A DNA stretch of 64,000 nt, from positions 399,552 through 463,551 of the forward strand of contig QANU01018688.1 in the NCBI GenBank assembly GCA_003254905.1, in the 5' to 3' direction. Numbering within the stretch: position 1 is the first letter of the stretch; the number at the start of each line of letters is the position of its first letter. This DNA is from Nissolia schottii. Taxonomy: Eukaryota; Streptophyta; Magnoliopsida; Fabales; Fabaceae. Both the position numbers and the translations under genes were made by a program. Below are positions 11,581 to 21,643 of this stretch, piece after piece. A model generated the notes under the pieces. The model searched no databases, had not been told where the DNA came from, and saw nothing but the letters and a program-made list of their open reading frames with translations.

Positions 11581-12578
11581 GACTAAGGCATGTGTGAGAG
11601 AAAAAATTGAAAAAAGAAATGCTTTTAAAACATATATAGAGAATGCCTGCATCAATTTCAATCATGGGGCCAAACACACTCGCATACATATCGTGCCCTC
11701 TATCATTTCTACATTCCCTTGACAAAAATTTATATAAAATATCCCTACCAATATTCCTACCCCACCACTTTCATTAACTAATAATTGGCTGTGTTGACAG
11801 TACAACACCCATTCGGCTATCCCTTTTTTCAGTTCACATTTTCAAAAACTTTTCATTATGTTTTCTAAAAAATTTTAAAAATTTTAAATATATATATCAT
11901 ATGATATGTTAATATAATTACACATGAAATAAAGTTTGTCTCCCATTAACATTGTTCGAAACTCTACCACTTATTTTTACTTTAATTGTACGAATTAATT
12001 AGTGGCATGGAGATATAGATGCCATGTGAACCTTTTGGTAAATGGCAATTGATGGACATAGGAATATTATAGCTATATATACTAGGCTATAGCGTTTATA
12101 GGTGTCAATTATATTTTGCAGTTTTTCCACATTGTTGTTGTTTTTTTTTTTATATATAACATAAATACAGGCAGTGCCAGTTTTCCCGGGGCACGGTAGC
12201 ACCTTGGCCATTTAAGGAAAATATTGCATTGGAAAATGGTATAATAAGACTTTTTATTTTGATGTCTTATAAGCATTTTGTGAAGAAATTGGACTTTTGT
12301 GGCCACAAGATACAATCCTTAGCGCAGACTGGAAAGAATTCAGCTTCGGAAATGTAAGAAATTTTGTGTTCATGAATCATGATAATAGATCATGATCAAA
12401 GAAAAACTTCTCAGGCGTTCAGAACCATTGCAGCCTTTACAGTGAGATTGGATATATACATATATGCTACAATTTTACTTTGTTAATTTTGTTGCGCTTG
12501 ATGATTTTGATGATGTAGAAAATATATAAAGGTAACTTAATTAGAAGAACCGTAAAGGGTTATGTTGGAATATTTTAA
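11581..12578. other. Intergenic, AT-rich
   Basis: No supported gene or RNA. Open frames here are short and lack recognisable motifs. Confidence 0.5.
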
Positions 12579-12727
12579 AGGCAATTTTTAGGAGACCTAA
12601 CAAATTAATCTACCATTTTAATTAATGTTATTTTGTATTTTACTTTGTATTTTGTCCATTAAAATGTCAAAGTATCATTTATCAAAGTGTGTAGGTTAAT
12701 TTGTTAAGTCTCTTAAACAATTTTCAT
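12579..12727. mobile_element. MITE-like inverted repeat (copy 1 of a family)
   Basis: Left arm GGAGACCTAACAAATTAATC and right arm GTTAATTTGTTAAGTCTCTT are inverted copies, enclosing a T-rich centre. A second member with the same layout lies at 23678-23843. Confidence 0.55.
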
Positions 12728-13844
12728 AATTTAAATCAATCAAGAGCAAAACTGACGGGTTGAATGTAACTAACATTTTCTTTTTTTTATTGAAATCACG
12801 AGTATACGAAGTTCATTAGACTTTATCTGATTTAGCTCGAATTAAGTCAATTTACTAAAGTGATAAAACTCTTATTAGTATCAAATTTTTCATGCACAAA
12901 ACTCAAATCCAACTTAAGAGAAAAGAAAAAACATTTTATTAGCCGAAATCACTCATTTTTTTAGCGAAGAATTATTTCAATTCAATGTTACATATTTTGA
13001 AGGTGAACATCTCTTAGGACATAGTTCGGTACCTCACTGACAACACTAAACCATACATTCTATACTACGAAAAATGAACCTGCACAGTAGCACATTACTA
13101 TCTCACGATGTATTATACAATTTTGGTAAGTATTTAACTAGAACTGGACTCGGTGTGTGTACAACAGACAAGCTGGAAAATCCTTACATACAATTTCAAT
13201 GGATATAATTATTCAAACTATAGGTTGGTAGGTTCAAATTTCAGTCCTAGCTACCAGTGGCAATGTACCCAAAAAGAAATTATAATTAATTCCAATAAAT
13301 TCTATTTCACATTCATTTGTTTCTTTTAACTTGTGTTCAAACCATTGACTAATGTGCCCGGAACTAAAATTATAGCGTGAACGTACGTATTCCGCGTTGT
13401 CATATTGAAGCTGTAAATCCGTATACTGACACCACAATTTAGCCACACGATCTAACAAAATACACGACGCTCACGTTTCATATTCTGTACCTTCCACTCT
13501 TACATCGCGTGCCCCCACTCCCCATTGCATAAAATCATTCTCGCTTTTTCAAACTACAAAAACACAGAACTCATAACTTTTTCTCTAGCAAAAGCATCAA
13601 ACCCCCCTCATCTTCTTTCATCTCTCTCGAAAATCTCTCGAACACGAAACCTACATTTTCGAAATCGAAAGCTCTAGTAATCATTTAACAACTACTCTAC
13701 TCATTCTTGTTTCAAATTTGCTTAAGGACGACGAAAATTGCACAAACACCTCTCTTACAAAACAAAAACATGAGATACCTTCTGTTTAGGTTTTCATTTC
13801 AATTCTTTTTTTTGATGATGTGGTTTAGAGTTTAAGTAAACACA
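12728..13844. other. Intergenic; CT/AC-rich leader-like patch near 13490-13700
   Basis: No coding region with homology is visible. 13490-13700 is less AT-rich and pyrimidine-rich with CTCTCTCGAAAATCTCTCG, like a plant 5' leader, but no gene follows it on the plus strand. Confidence 0.4.
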
Positions 13845-14230
13845 AGTGTTTGTGCGCATCAATACAAAATATTTGTACACGATGTTTAACATGTTTGTGC
13901 ACAACAGTAAAAAATGTTTGTGAAAACAATGTTTGTGCATAAACATTCCAAACTATTGTAAACAAATATTTTCAACTACAATGCACAAACATTGTTCACT
14001 ATTGTGTAAGAAGTTAAAAAAAAATGTGCACCATAATTCAAAATGTGTGCATTGTGGTTAAAAAAGTTTATGTTGTAGTTAAATGTTTTTTCACGTTTTC
14101 ATAACCATGTTTGTGCATGATTTAAAACATGATAACATTTCCAATTATCGTGCACAAATATTTTGAACTGTTATGCACAAACATTTTAAACTATTGTGAT
14201 CAAACATTTTTAACTGTGTTGCACAAACAA
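13845..14230. repeat. Cluster of direct and inverted TGTTTGTGCA / TGCACAAACA repeats
   Basis: The words TGTTTGTGCACAA, ATGTTTGTGCAT, TGCACAAACATT and their variants occur about ten times in both orientations within 390 bp. They are separated by 20-40 bp AT-rich linkers. The pattern can fold into many alternative hairpins. No coding frame or known element family was recognised. Confidence 0.65.
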
Positions 14231-16367
14231 CTTAGTAGTTGATGAGGAGTTATAGTGGATTCCTATCAAAATAAACGTGAATTTTTTTCTAATCTTTTTA
14301 GAACTGTATCTCATTACATTTATCGATTTGACTTGAAGACTCCATGGATAAATTTGTTTAAAAATAGACAACAAAACGAAAGAATATGAAAAAGACAAAG
14401 AAGACAATGATGAGAACAAAGAACAATGGTGACGGCAATGAATGATGATGAGGACAAAGACGAAGGAAGAAGAAGAATAATATGAAAGTTGTGTTGGAGC
14501 TAAGGATTTTGACTTAAGTGAAATAAGTCAATTGTATAAAATTATTGGTTAGCATTACAATAGCAAGTTGTAAGGTATACATCAATCACTATTCAAATAT
14601 AAGAGTAGTGTTATATGTTATGAATGTAGATTTCATGGTGTGTGAAAAAAAATTTATTCTCTACACCGACATTAATATACATATAACACTTTAAAATATA
14701 AATTCTAACACTTCAAATTCAAACTAGCACAAAATAAATTTGATATCCAGCTAAATTAGCTTGGAATCTCATTTTTTTTAAAGCCACTTATATTTTGAAC
14801 CACTTCAACCTAAGGTTTGGTAATATCAATCACTAATAATAGCTTGCACAATACTTTCTGTTCACTCAATTGTTAAAAATATTAGCAAGCTACTTACTCG
14901 GGGCGATAGGAATTATGATAAGCTAATTAGCAAAATCATGTAAATTGATTGCTGAGTTTGCTCTACCAAAGAAAAAGCAAGAAAAAATCTAATTCTCATA
15001 ATCATCCATCATTCTAAAGAGCAGTTCTTGGATGCACACAGAGCTATGCATAACATGGTTGTGCTCGGTGACATTTTAGAAAAAAAAATATATAAATTAG
15101 TAGTGAATCACATGTTAAAATATCTCTCTATCATTGAGAGCATGCACAATCATGTGATGCTCATGTGTCCATGTGGATTCAAGAATTTCTCAAAAGCTTA
15201 ATACAATTGCTGTCCAACAAGATTGATGACTAAATTCATTTAAAAAAGAAATAACATCCGCATGAATTAAGATCCCTGCTGAGTCAAATCTCCACACATT
15301 GGCCAATGGTATGAAAACAGAATAAAAAAGGCTAGACAACGAACCCCAGTAACTTTCACCAGCTCCTACGTAACCAAACAACATACAAGAACTAGAAAAA
15401 CAACTACAATAAAATACAACCAATTTTCAAATCAAATCTAAGTGAGCATAATCAAATTGCCAGCAAAACACTACTACTAGAGTAGATTCACAAAATTTTA
15501 GTGTGGAACTCAAATTGGTGTATGTGCCCACCAGTGCGGGCATAATGCACCTGTGTATAATGTATACCAGCAACATTATTACACCAACCATGTGAAGTTT
15601 GAATTATAAAGGTTCAATCGAACAAGCAAAAACATATCAAAACACAAAGCAAGGCAACCACAGCATATGATCCAATCATTCACACTTTGGGAAGAAAAAA
15701 AAGAAAGGTGTTGAAAGGTTCAGTTTTTTTCTTTTTTTTTAAATATCCCCCCAAAACCCCACACCAAATAATTTAAAATGTCCCACATATAATCAACATA
15801 CATGATCATAAGCATACAAAAATTATTCAATTTTTTCCTATAGAACCATTATATGAAGTTGAATAAAGACAGGGTAATTGGATACTCCAACAATGTAGAG
15901 GGTGGTAAACTCAAAATGACTTAACATTCTGATTGACATGATAAGCAATGTTGGAAAGTTCAATATTAATCAAGAGACAACAAATCCGACAAGGGAAACA
16001 AATAATATAGTAAGGATCAGAACACAATTCTATGTGATTACATTGAACATGACCAATTTGATAATTAATATTGTGCTAGAGTACATATGTATACCAAATA
16101 CACGACAACAAAGGGGGAAAAAAAAAAAAAAAAGAAACCTTTCCCAATCTTTCATAAATTCAAAACGTCTAATTTGACCCCAAAATCTAACTAAAAGAAA
16201 GGGTTATCCAAGCTATTAAAAAGACTATCTTGGTCATATCTTAAAAACTGAACAGGCCTAAATCAACCTCAAAAGCTAACAAAGGGAGATATGTCAAAGC
16301 TATTATAAAGACTATTTTGATCATATCTTTAAACAATGCGAGACTTGGCACAATCCACATTACAAAA

Positions 16368-16370
<3 letters not shown>
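14231..16370. other. Intergenic, no supported gene
   Basis: Includes an A/G-rich patch (14380-14490) and poly-A runs. A minus-strand frame at 15423-15190 lacks recognised domains and is not called. Confidence 0.4.

Positions 16371-16418
<48 letters not shown>
16371..16418. repeat. Microsatellite (AT)24
   Basis: Perfect AT dinucleotide tract of about 48 bp. Reading frames through it give isoleucine-tyrosine artefacts. Confidence 0.95.
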
Positions 16419-16421
<3 letters not shown>

Positions 16422-16864
16422 TAAAGAAAAAGGGGAGCATGTGATGAAAAAGATGATCCAAACATGCAATGGATAGAGACCATCTTTCCCTTTGTTTATC
16501 CATGGTCAGAAATGGCAAGCAAGAATCTAGCAAAAAATAAGTGACACATATCTGCAAACTTCCTCGGAAATAAACAATAGAAAAGAAACGACATACCAAG
16601 GCAACATCTAGGAAATCAGCATTATATACTGCAATATTCCAAAATGTTATAACAATGGCTTAAAGAAAAAAGTAACGGTATTTTAAATAGGACTAATTAG
16701 ATTTGTAAAAAGGACAGCAATGTGCAATCAAATCAATATATATAATATAATTTAAAGCAAAGAATTAAGGTGCACATGTTGCTGGGTAAAGCAAAGCATC
16801 ACCGAAAACACCAAAATGGAGCCAACATAAAGTAATGCAAGAGGAGTTACTTAAATGTTACACA

Positions 16865-16971
16865 TACTCCTTCCATACAATATTAATCATCACTTTTGAC
16901 TTTTTAGATTCATTCTCCACTCAATGTATCGGAATGTAAATTGCAACTAATATTAGACGAAGGAGGGAGTA
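16865..16971. mobile_element. Stowaway-type MITE
   Basis: The ends TA-CTCCTTCCATACAA and GACGAAGGAGGGAG-TA match the Stowaway terminal consensus (CTCCCTCCGT...) with TA target dinucleotides at both ends. Length is about 107 bp including the TAs, and there is no coding capacity. Mariner-type transposases mobilise such elements. Confidence 0.75.
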
Positions 16972-17035
16972 TTACATAGATGAGAATACAAGTAGTGTTA
17001 TTTGTACTACTAACATAGTCATCTTTTAACAGAAG

Positions 17036-17100
17036 CCCCCTTAAGTGTTTCTTAAACATTGACCAACCCCCTTAAGTGTTTCTTAAAACATTGACCAACC
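17036..17100. repeat. Tandem duplication, two units of about 32 bp
   Basis: CCCCCTTAAGTGTTTCTTAA followed by ACATTGACCAA occurs twice head to tail with one base of length difference. Confidence 0.85.
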
Positions 17101-17210
17101 AACAGAAAAATCTGGATTCACTCTCCACCAATGTTCAAATGACACATCTCAGTGTCGTATCCCTTCAAACATGTGTACAAAACCAGTCCAAAATACAATT
17201 TGTTTGAGAA

Positions 17211-17252
17211 TATATATATATATATATATATCTATCTATCTATCTATCTATC
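17211..17252. repeat. Compound microsatellite (TA)n(TCTA)n
   Basis: A (TA)10 tract is followed directly by about five TCTA units. Confidence 0.95.
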
Positions 17253-18221
17253 AGATAAAGGGCTTGCGAATGTTTATTGTGTAAATGTAAATTCCTCCAA
17301 TCAAGAAGGGAAATGAAATTAAGAGGGTACAAGGTGTCTTGATGATCATGCAGAAAACTTTTGCAGGCTGCATACCCTATGAAACTAGGGTAAGAAAACG
17401 ACAGCCACATAAATGATGGTGACGTTACAACTACTTCTCATGCTCCTAGTCTAAAGCAGCAGCAACTATCAGTAATAAAAATAAAATGCCACAGCTATTT
17501 TTAGCCTACACTACTAGTCTACGCAGTTTAAAAGCACCAAAACTATACATGCTAGGGGTCAGGGATTATTACTTCAAGAGGTGGCAATATATTATTCGGC
17601 ATATAAAAAACAATGAAATTAATACTATAAAATAATAATATAATGAGGACAATATAAAATAACATGGAAATGGTACTATATAAAGAGAAAAGGAAGCATT
17701 CCAAAATGTTTAAGAAAAGACACATTTGGTACAATTAGCACCGAACGTAAAGGAAACAACAATTAGCATAAAATAATGAGATTTAAGAATACATCATTGT
17801 CACATGCTTTGCAATGTAGATTATGATTTGTGGGTAATACACTACTGTAGATTTCACTTATGACAAACAAAACACAATGCATTATTAGCTTCAAAAGAGT
17901 TAAATAGTTATAAGCGCCGATAATGATGATTAAACTTAAACCCGTGAGTCTAGTAAAAGGCAAAAGATTAAACCACCTATCTAATTAGCTTTCTGCTTTC
18001 AGTTAATTTGGTGACACAAACTATATTTCTCTCTAGCACCTGGATAATGTGGCTTCTATGTCACTCATGAAATGACAAAGGCAAAAAATTATGGGCAAAA
18101 GGGGAGCGAAATAAAGAATATAGAACCCAAAAAAAAAAAGTCACAAATGCAGAAAAAGAGTGACATATGCAGCAACATACAAGCTACAAAAAAGGAGAAT
18201 TAAAAGACTATCATAATAATA
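17253..18221. other. Intergenic, downstream side of the LRP1-like gene as assembled
   Basis: I looked here on the minus strand for the missing second exon (VFKCVRV...IGGH...GFLYDQG). No match is present. The sequence is A-rich with no splice-acceptor plus coding combination that I can support. A single N ends it at 18222. Confidence 0.5.
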
Positions 18222-18222
18222 N

Positions 18223-18316
18223 GCTTTCTGCTGCTGCTGGTGGTTGTTGTTGCTGCTGCTGCTGCAGTTGTGGTGGGTTGGTTACTAGTCTGATGGGGTA
18301 AGATGCTGCTGCTGCT
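18223..18316. repeat. 94-bp exact direct repeat, copy 1 (CTG-rich)
   Basis: Identical over 94 bp to 20491-20584. It is rich in CTG/TTG triplets and contains TGGGTTGGTTACTAGTCTGA. Copy 1 starts immediately after the single N at 18222; copy 2 ends immediately before the single N at 20585. This arrangement suggests an assembly join artefact rather than a biological duplication. Confidence 0.95.
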
Positions 18317-19093
18317 GCTGCTACTACTACAACTCCTGTCACCTTTGGCTTTTTCTCATCCCCCACCACTGCACTCTCTCAAAGATGTTAAAAAGTCTTT
18401 TGGTTTTCTTTATGAATGAGTGAAGGAAACTGAGCACCGAGAGGGTCCAGCAAGCCAGAGTGCTGGCAGGCAGTGAATGAATGAGCCAAGTGTTGCAGGC
18501 AATAACGACCTTCCTCTCTCTCTTCTTAATTACTGTTCCCCACCTTTCTCTCTCTCTTCTTCATCATCATCATCGTAATCAAGCTTCTTCCCCTTCTTCT
18601 TCTTCCTCCTCCTCCTTCAATTCACTCGGCTTTTTATCTCTCAAAGACTATAACAAAGCCTTTTTTATATATATATCTCTCTCACTCGCTTTCACTCTCT
18701 CTCCTAAAAAGCGAAGATGGGTTCCTCCCTAACCCCCATCTCCCCTCCCTTCCCTTCCCTTCCGTTTTTTTTCTCACTCACTCACTCACTCTGCCTGCAT
18801 CTCTCTCCAATTATCACTGTGATAGGTATAGTAGTAGTAGTAGTAGTAGAAGTAGAGATAGCAAGCTAGCTAGCATAAGAGAGAAAGAGTAGTGATAGAG
18901 AGAGACACAAGTAAGCAAAAGTGCAACAAAAGAAGAGAGAAGGAAGGGATGAGAAGTGGTAGTGAGGAGCATAAAGACTTTTGTTCTCTAGTTTTTGTAG
19001 TTTTATGGGGGTCCCTCTACTCACACGACAACAACGCCACTTATTTGTTTCTGGAGAATTTCTAATACCAATATACAAGTTTTTTTTTTTTTT
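18317..19093 (-). other. Leader/promoter-like segment probably displaced from upstream of the LRP1-like gene
   Basis: As assembled this lies 3' of exon 1, inside or beyond the intron. Its composition is that of a plant promoter and 5' leader on the minus strand: long GA/CT runs, AGTGAGTGAGTGAG, a TATATATATAAAAAAGG box (minus strand, 18663-18679) and TAG/CTA triplet runs. It continues directly from repeat copy 1. If copy 1 and copy 2 are the same genomic sequence, this segment belongs upstream of 20584, ahead of the gene. No exon-2 coding sequence is in it. Confidence 0.5.
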
Positions 19094-19179
19094 NNNNNNN
19101 NNNNNNNNNNNNNNNNNNNNNNNNNNNNNNNNNNNNNNNNNNNNNNNNNNNNNNNNNNNNNNNNNNNNNNNNNNNNNNN
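19094..19179. other. Assembly gap of 86 Ns flanked by poly-T and poly-A
   Basis: Thirteen or more Ts precede the gap and about nineteen As follow it. The homopolymer flanks explain the failure to assemble. The gap size may be an estimate. Confidence 0.99.
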
Positions 19180-19225
19180 AAAAAAAAAAAAAAAAAAACA
19201 AAGAAAAGGGGGGGAAAGAACAAAC

Positions 19226-19997
19226 CTTGATGGCTAGAGCTAGTTTCAAAGCTCCTAGGGGGAGTTGTGTTAGAAGTAGAAGTATGAGAATTTGTGGTAG
19301 TCTGAGACGCAATGAGCCTAGGTTTCTTAGTGCCAGATGTCGACCCGCTCGAACCCGCAACCGCTGGCGCTGCCCCGCCACCCGCAGAAGACATGAGCTG
19401 CCGCTCCCTCCGCCGCGCGGCCGGGACCCACGTGCTCTTCACGTGAGTAGGGCAATCAAAACCCCTACTCTTGCAGCAAGTCCTGCACCTCCTGTGGGAG
19501 CAGTCCTTCTTCGCCTGGTTCCCGCAATCCTGGCACGTGGCGGTGCCGCTTCCTCCCGAGCCCCCGCTAATCGCTCCGCCGCTTCCCGACTGGACCAAGT
19601 TCAAGCTCCCGGAACCGCCGCTATTGTGATCGAGGAGAGTGCCTTGTTGCTTTTTCAAGTAATTCTGGTGATGGTGATGTGATTGCTGGTCCTGCCAGAA
19701 CTGAATTCCGCGGTTCCTCATTAGGTTTTCGTTCTCGAGGCACGGCGTAGCGGCGAGGAGAGGGATGACGCCGACCCCGAGCGCCGTGGCGGGGTTGCTG
19801 CTGCTGTTGGGGTTGTTGAGCGAGTGGAATTCGGAGGCGGAGAGAACAGCGTCGCTCTGGCTATGGTGGTGGTGGAAGGAGGAGGCGGGGGCGACGACGA
19901 AGACGTCGCGGAGGTTGGCGACCATGCCGGCCATCTCCGGCGGGGCGAGGCCGTAGTTGAGGGAGCGTGCGGCGGCGGCGGCGGAGGAGGGCCACAT
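19226..19997 (-). CDS. LRP1: LRP1-type SHI/STY (SRS family) transcription factor, exon 1 only
   Basis: This plant-specific nuclear DNA-binding regulator family acts in auxin biosynthesis control and lateral-root, leaf and gynoecium development. Numbered from the first ATG (19997), exon 1 encodes 257 residues plus one base. Residues 23-37 read [15 protein letters not shown] and 72-80 LGVGVIPLL, as in LRP1 proteins. A C3HC3H zinc-binding domain spans 155-185 ([16 protein letters not shown]...C-TH) with every Cys and His present. [13 protein letters not shown] follows, a basic nuclear-localisation-like stretch. The exon ends ...SFETSSSHQ with donor CAAG|GTTTGTTC at 19225/19224, the usual family intron position. 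The IXGH dimerisation domain of exon 2 is missing. The frame stays open 54 codons further upstream (to a GTG at 20159, including [10 protein letters not shown]), so the true start may lie upstream or across an unseen intron. The exon is very GC-rich with histidine, glycine and serine runs. Assignment to LRP1 within the SRS family is likely, not certain. Confidence 0.85.
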
Positions 19998-20490
19998 TCC
20001 GGGTCCGGCGGAGGGGGGTCCGGAGGGAGTGGAGGCGGAGGCAGGGCCGGCATTGAAGCCGAGGGAGAGATCGTCGGCAGGTCGGGCGGGGGGGGCGGAG
20101 GTGGCTGCCCAGTCAGCGAAAGCGCCGGAATCTGAAGGCAACCTCCTTGTAGTAGCCACAACTGAATCTCTTTGTCTAATAACCCCAAATTCAAGTACAA
20201 TTATATATATCTATCTATGTATAGGTTAATATATATATATATATATAGATATAGATATCTGAAATGTGAATGGTGTTTGTGGTTAATTGCTGAGGGAGGG
20301 TTGGTTGGGGAATTATAATTATGTGGATAGGATGTAACTAATGCAGGTGTTATTCATTGAGGTGGGGTCTCCTCCCTCTCTCTATCTCGATGGTTTTTGA
20401 GGGAGGGGGGGGGAGAGAGAGATCTCAGTTTGTTTGTAGACTGATGATAGATAGATAGATAGATTTTCTCACCCAAAGGAACAAGCTGCT
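19998..20490 (-). promoter_or_regulatory. Upstream open stretch and 5' leader of the LRP1-like gene
   Basis: 20159-19998 is open in frame with the CDS and encodes proline- and alanine-rich sequence including [18 protein letters not shown], but contains no ATG. An in-frame TAG lies beyond 20200. From 20200 to 20490 the sequence has TA and ATCT tracts and GA-rich runs typical of leaders. A non-AUG start, an intron in the leader, or a small indel in the assembly could each explain the missing ATG. Confidence 0.5.
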
Positions 20491-20584
20491 GCTTTCTGCT
20501 GCTGCTGGTGGTTGTTGTTGCTGCTGCTGCTGCAGTTGTGGTGGGTTGGTTACTAGTCTGATGGGGTAAGATGCTGCTGCTGCT
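20491..20584. repeat. 94-bp exact direct repeat, copy 2 (CTG-rich)
   Basis: Identical to 18223-18316. On the minus strand it lies in the leader of the LRP1-like gene and stops at the single N at 20585. Confidence 0.95.
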
Positions 20585-20664
20585 NGAACCTCTGGTTATT
20601 GGGTCTGATTTCAATTTGTCTGGTTTCAATTTAATTTACATAACTTTTTAAATGATTGTTTTAT

Positions 20665-20936
20665 TACTCCCTCCCACCCATCTTACGTATCAAAACTATG
20701 TTTTTAAATTAATTATCATTTAATTATATAAAAAATATTAATTATCTTTTTAATTATATTCATATTTATTATTGTAATAATTACATTATAATTTTTCATA
20801 AAGGATAATTTAAACCAAATCCTTAATTTTTTCTTTAAGTATATATAAATTAATTAATTTCTTAATATATGTTCATTTATAAAAAAATGACTTGTAATTG
20901 TGAATAAAAGAGATAATTAAAATAGGATGGAGACAT
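20665..20936. mobile_element. Diverged Stowaway-like element
   Basis: The left end TACTCCCTCCCACCCATCTTA and a weaker right end (AATAGGATGGAGACA) are inverted relatives. The inside is AT-rich. Ends are not perfect, so confidence is limited. Confidence 0.4.
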
Positions 20937-21266
20937 TTCATCCACTTAATGAGTCAAACTTGAGTCATTTTATTTTATCGAATGCAAAATTAACCACTAA
21001 ATCATGAGATTAACCACTCACTTTTTGAATGATCAAGGTGGATTCAACTAACTTGAAATTAAAAATTATGCAAATTTAAATATTCTGTATAATTAAATAA
21101 CAAATTTATGGAATGTTTTATAATCTAGCTACTAAAACATCCAGTTACAAAATATAATCTTTCTAAAACAAGTTAAATATAATCTATTATCCCTCCCTCC
21201 CCGCTCTATCGGCCTGTACCAGCATTTGAACTAGTGCCATCATGGTGATGTCTTCCAATAATAACT

Positions 21267-21642
21267 ACTTTTTTTTTTTAGACAAAGGGGGCTAAAGTTC
21301 AAAAGAAAAACAACAAAAATTAGCCTTCACGAAGCCACACAATCTGAATCAAATCATTCAAAAGTAATGTGCGAGTAGCCATCGGGGCCACATCAAAATA
21401 AGCTATCTCAAAGTTATTAAGATTGTGACTCAGATTGACAAGACAATCAGCAACTCAGTTGGACTCCCTGAAGACATGTTGAAGATGCACCACCCAACTC
21501 CTTGATAAAAGTTTGCGAATCCGAGATATAATCGAGGCAGCTGAGTGTAAGCGATTATGGCAATTATGGATAAGCTTAATAGCACTTTGTGAGTCGCAAT
21601 TAACTCGCACTTGTTGAAAACCACCACGCCAAGCAATATTTA
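21267..21642 (-). mobile_element. 5'-truncated LINE: RNase H domain, 3' end and poly-A
   Basis: Read on the minus strand from 21642, the frame gives LAWRGGFQQVRVNCDSQSA and IKLIHNCHNR. It continues IISRIRKLLSRSWVVHLQHV, FRESN, a stop, then VADCLVNLSHN. This is the RNase H-like domain found at the 3' end of plant L1-type LINEs (DSQSA...W.V...HV.RESN.VAD). The conserved RESN-VAD junction is broken by a TGA. A run of A (minus strand, 21277-21267) ends the element, as expected for a LINE. The 5' side stops at the N at 21643. Confidence 0.75.
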
Positions 21643-21643
21643 N

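Noticed and set aside
13220-13260. tRNA-like GGTTCAAATTTC word
   Set aside because: No A box or acceptor-stem pairing at the right distance, so it is not a tRNA gene.
15190-15423. 77-codon minus-strand frame
   Set aside because: No recognised domain, no splice context that extends it, and AT-rich surroundings; chance is more likely.
16241-16599. Minus-strand frames with Ile-Tyr repeats
   Set aside because: They run through the (AT)24 microsatellite and have no other support.
19824-20135. Glycine- and alanine-rich plus-strand frames opposite the LRP1-like exon
   Set aside because: They are antisense to a GC-rich, domain-bearing exon whose zinc-binding residues are all in the minus-strand frame.
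20159-20159. Start of the LRP1-like protein at 20159
   Set aside because: The codon there is GTG, not ATG; plant nuclear genes rarely start so, and the first in-frame ATG is at 19997. The upstream open stretch is reported separately.
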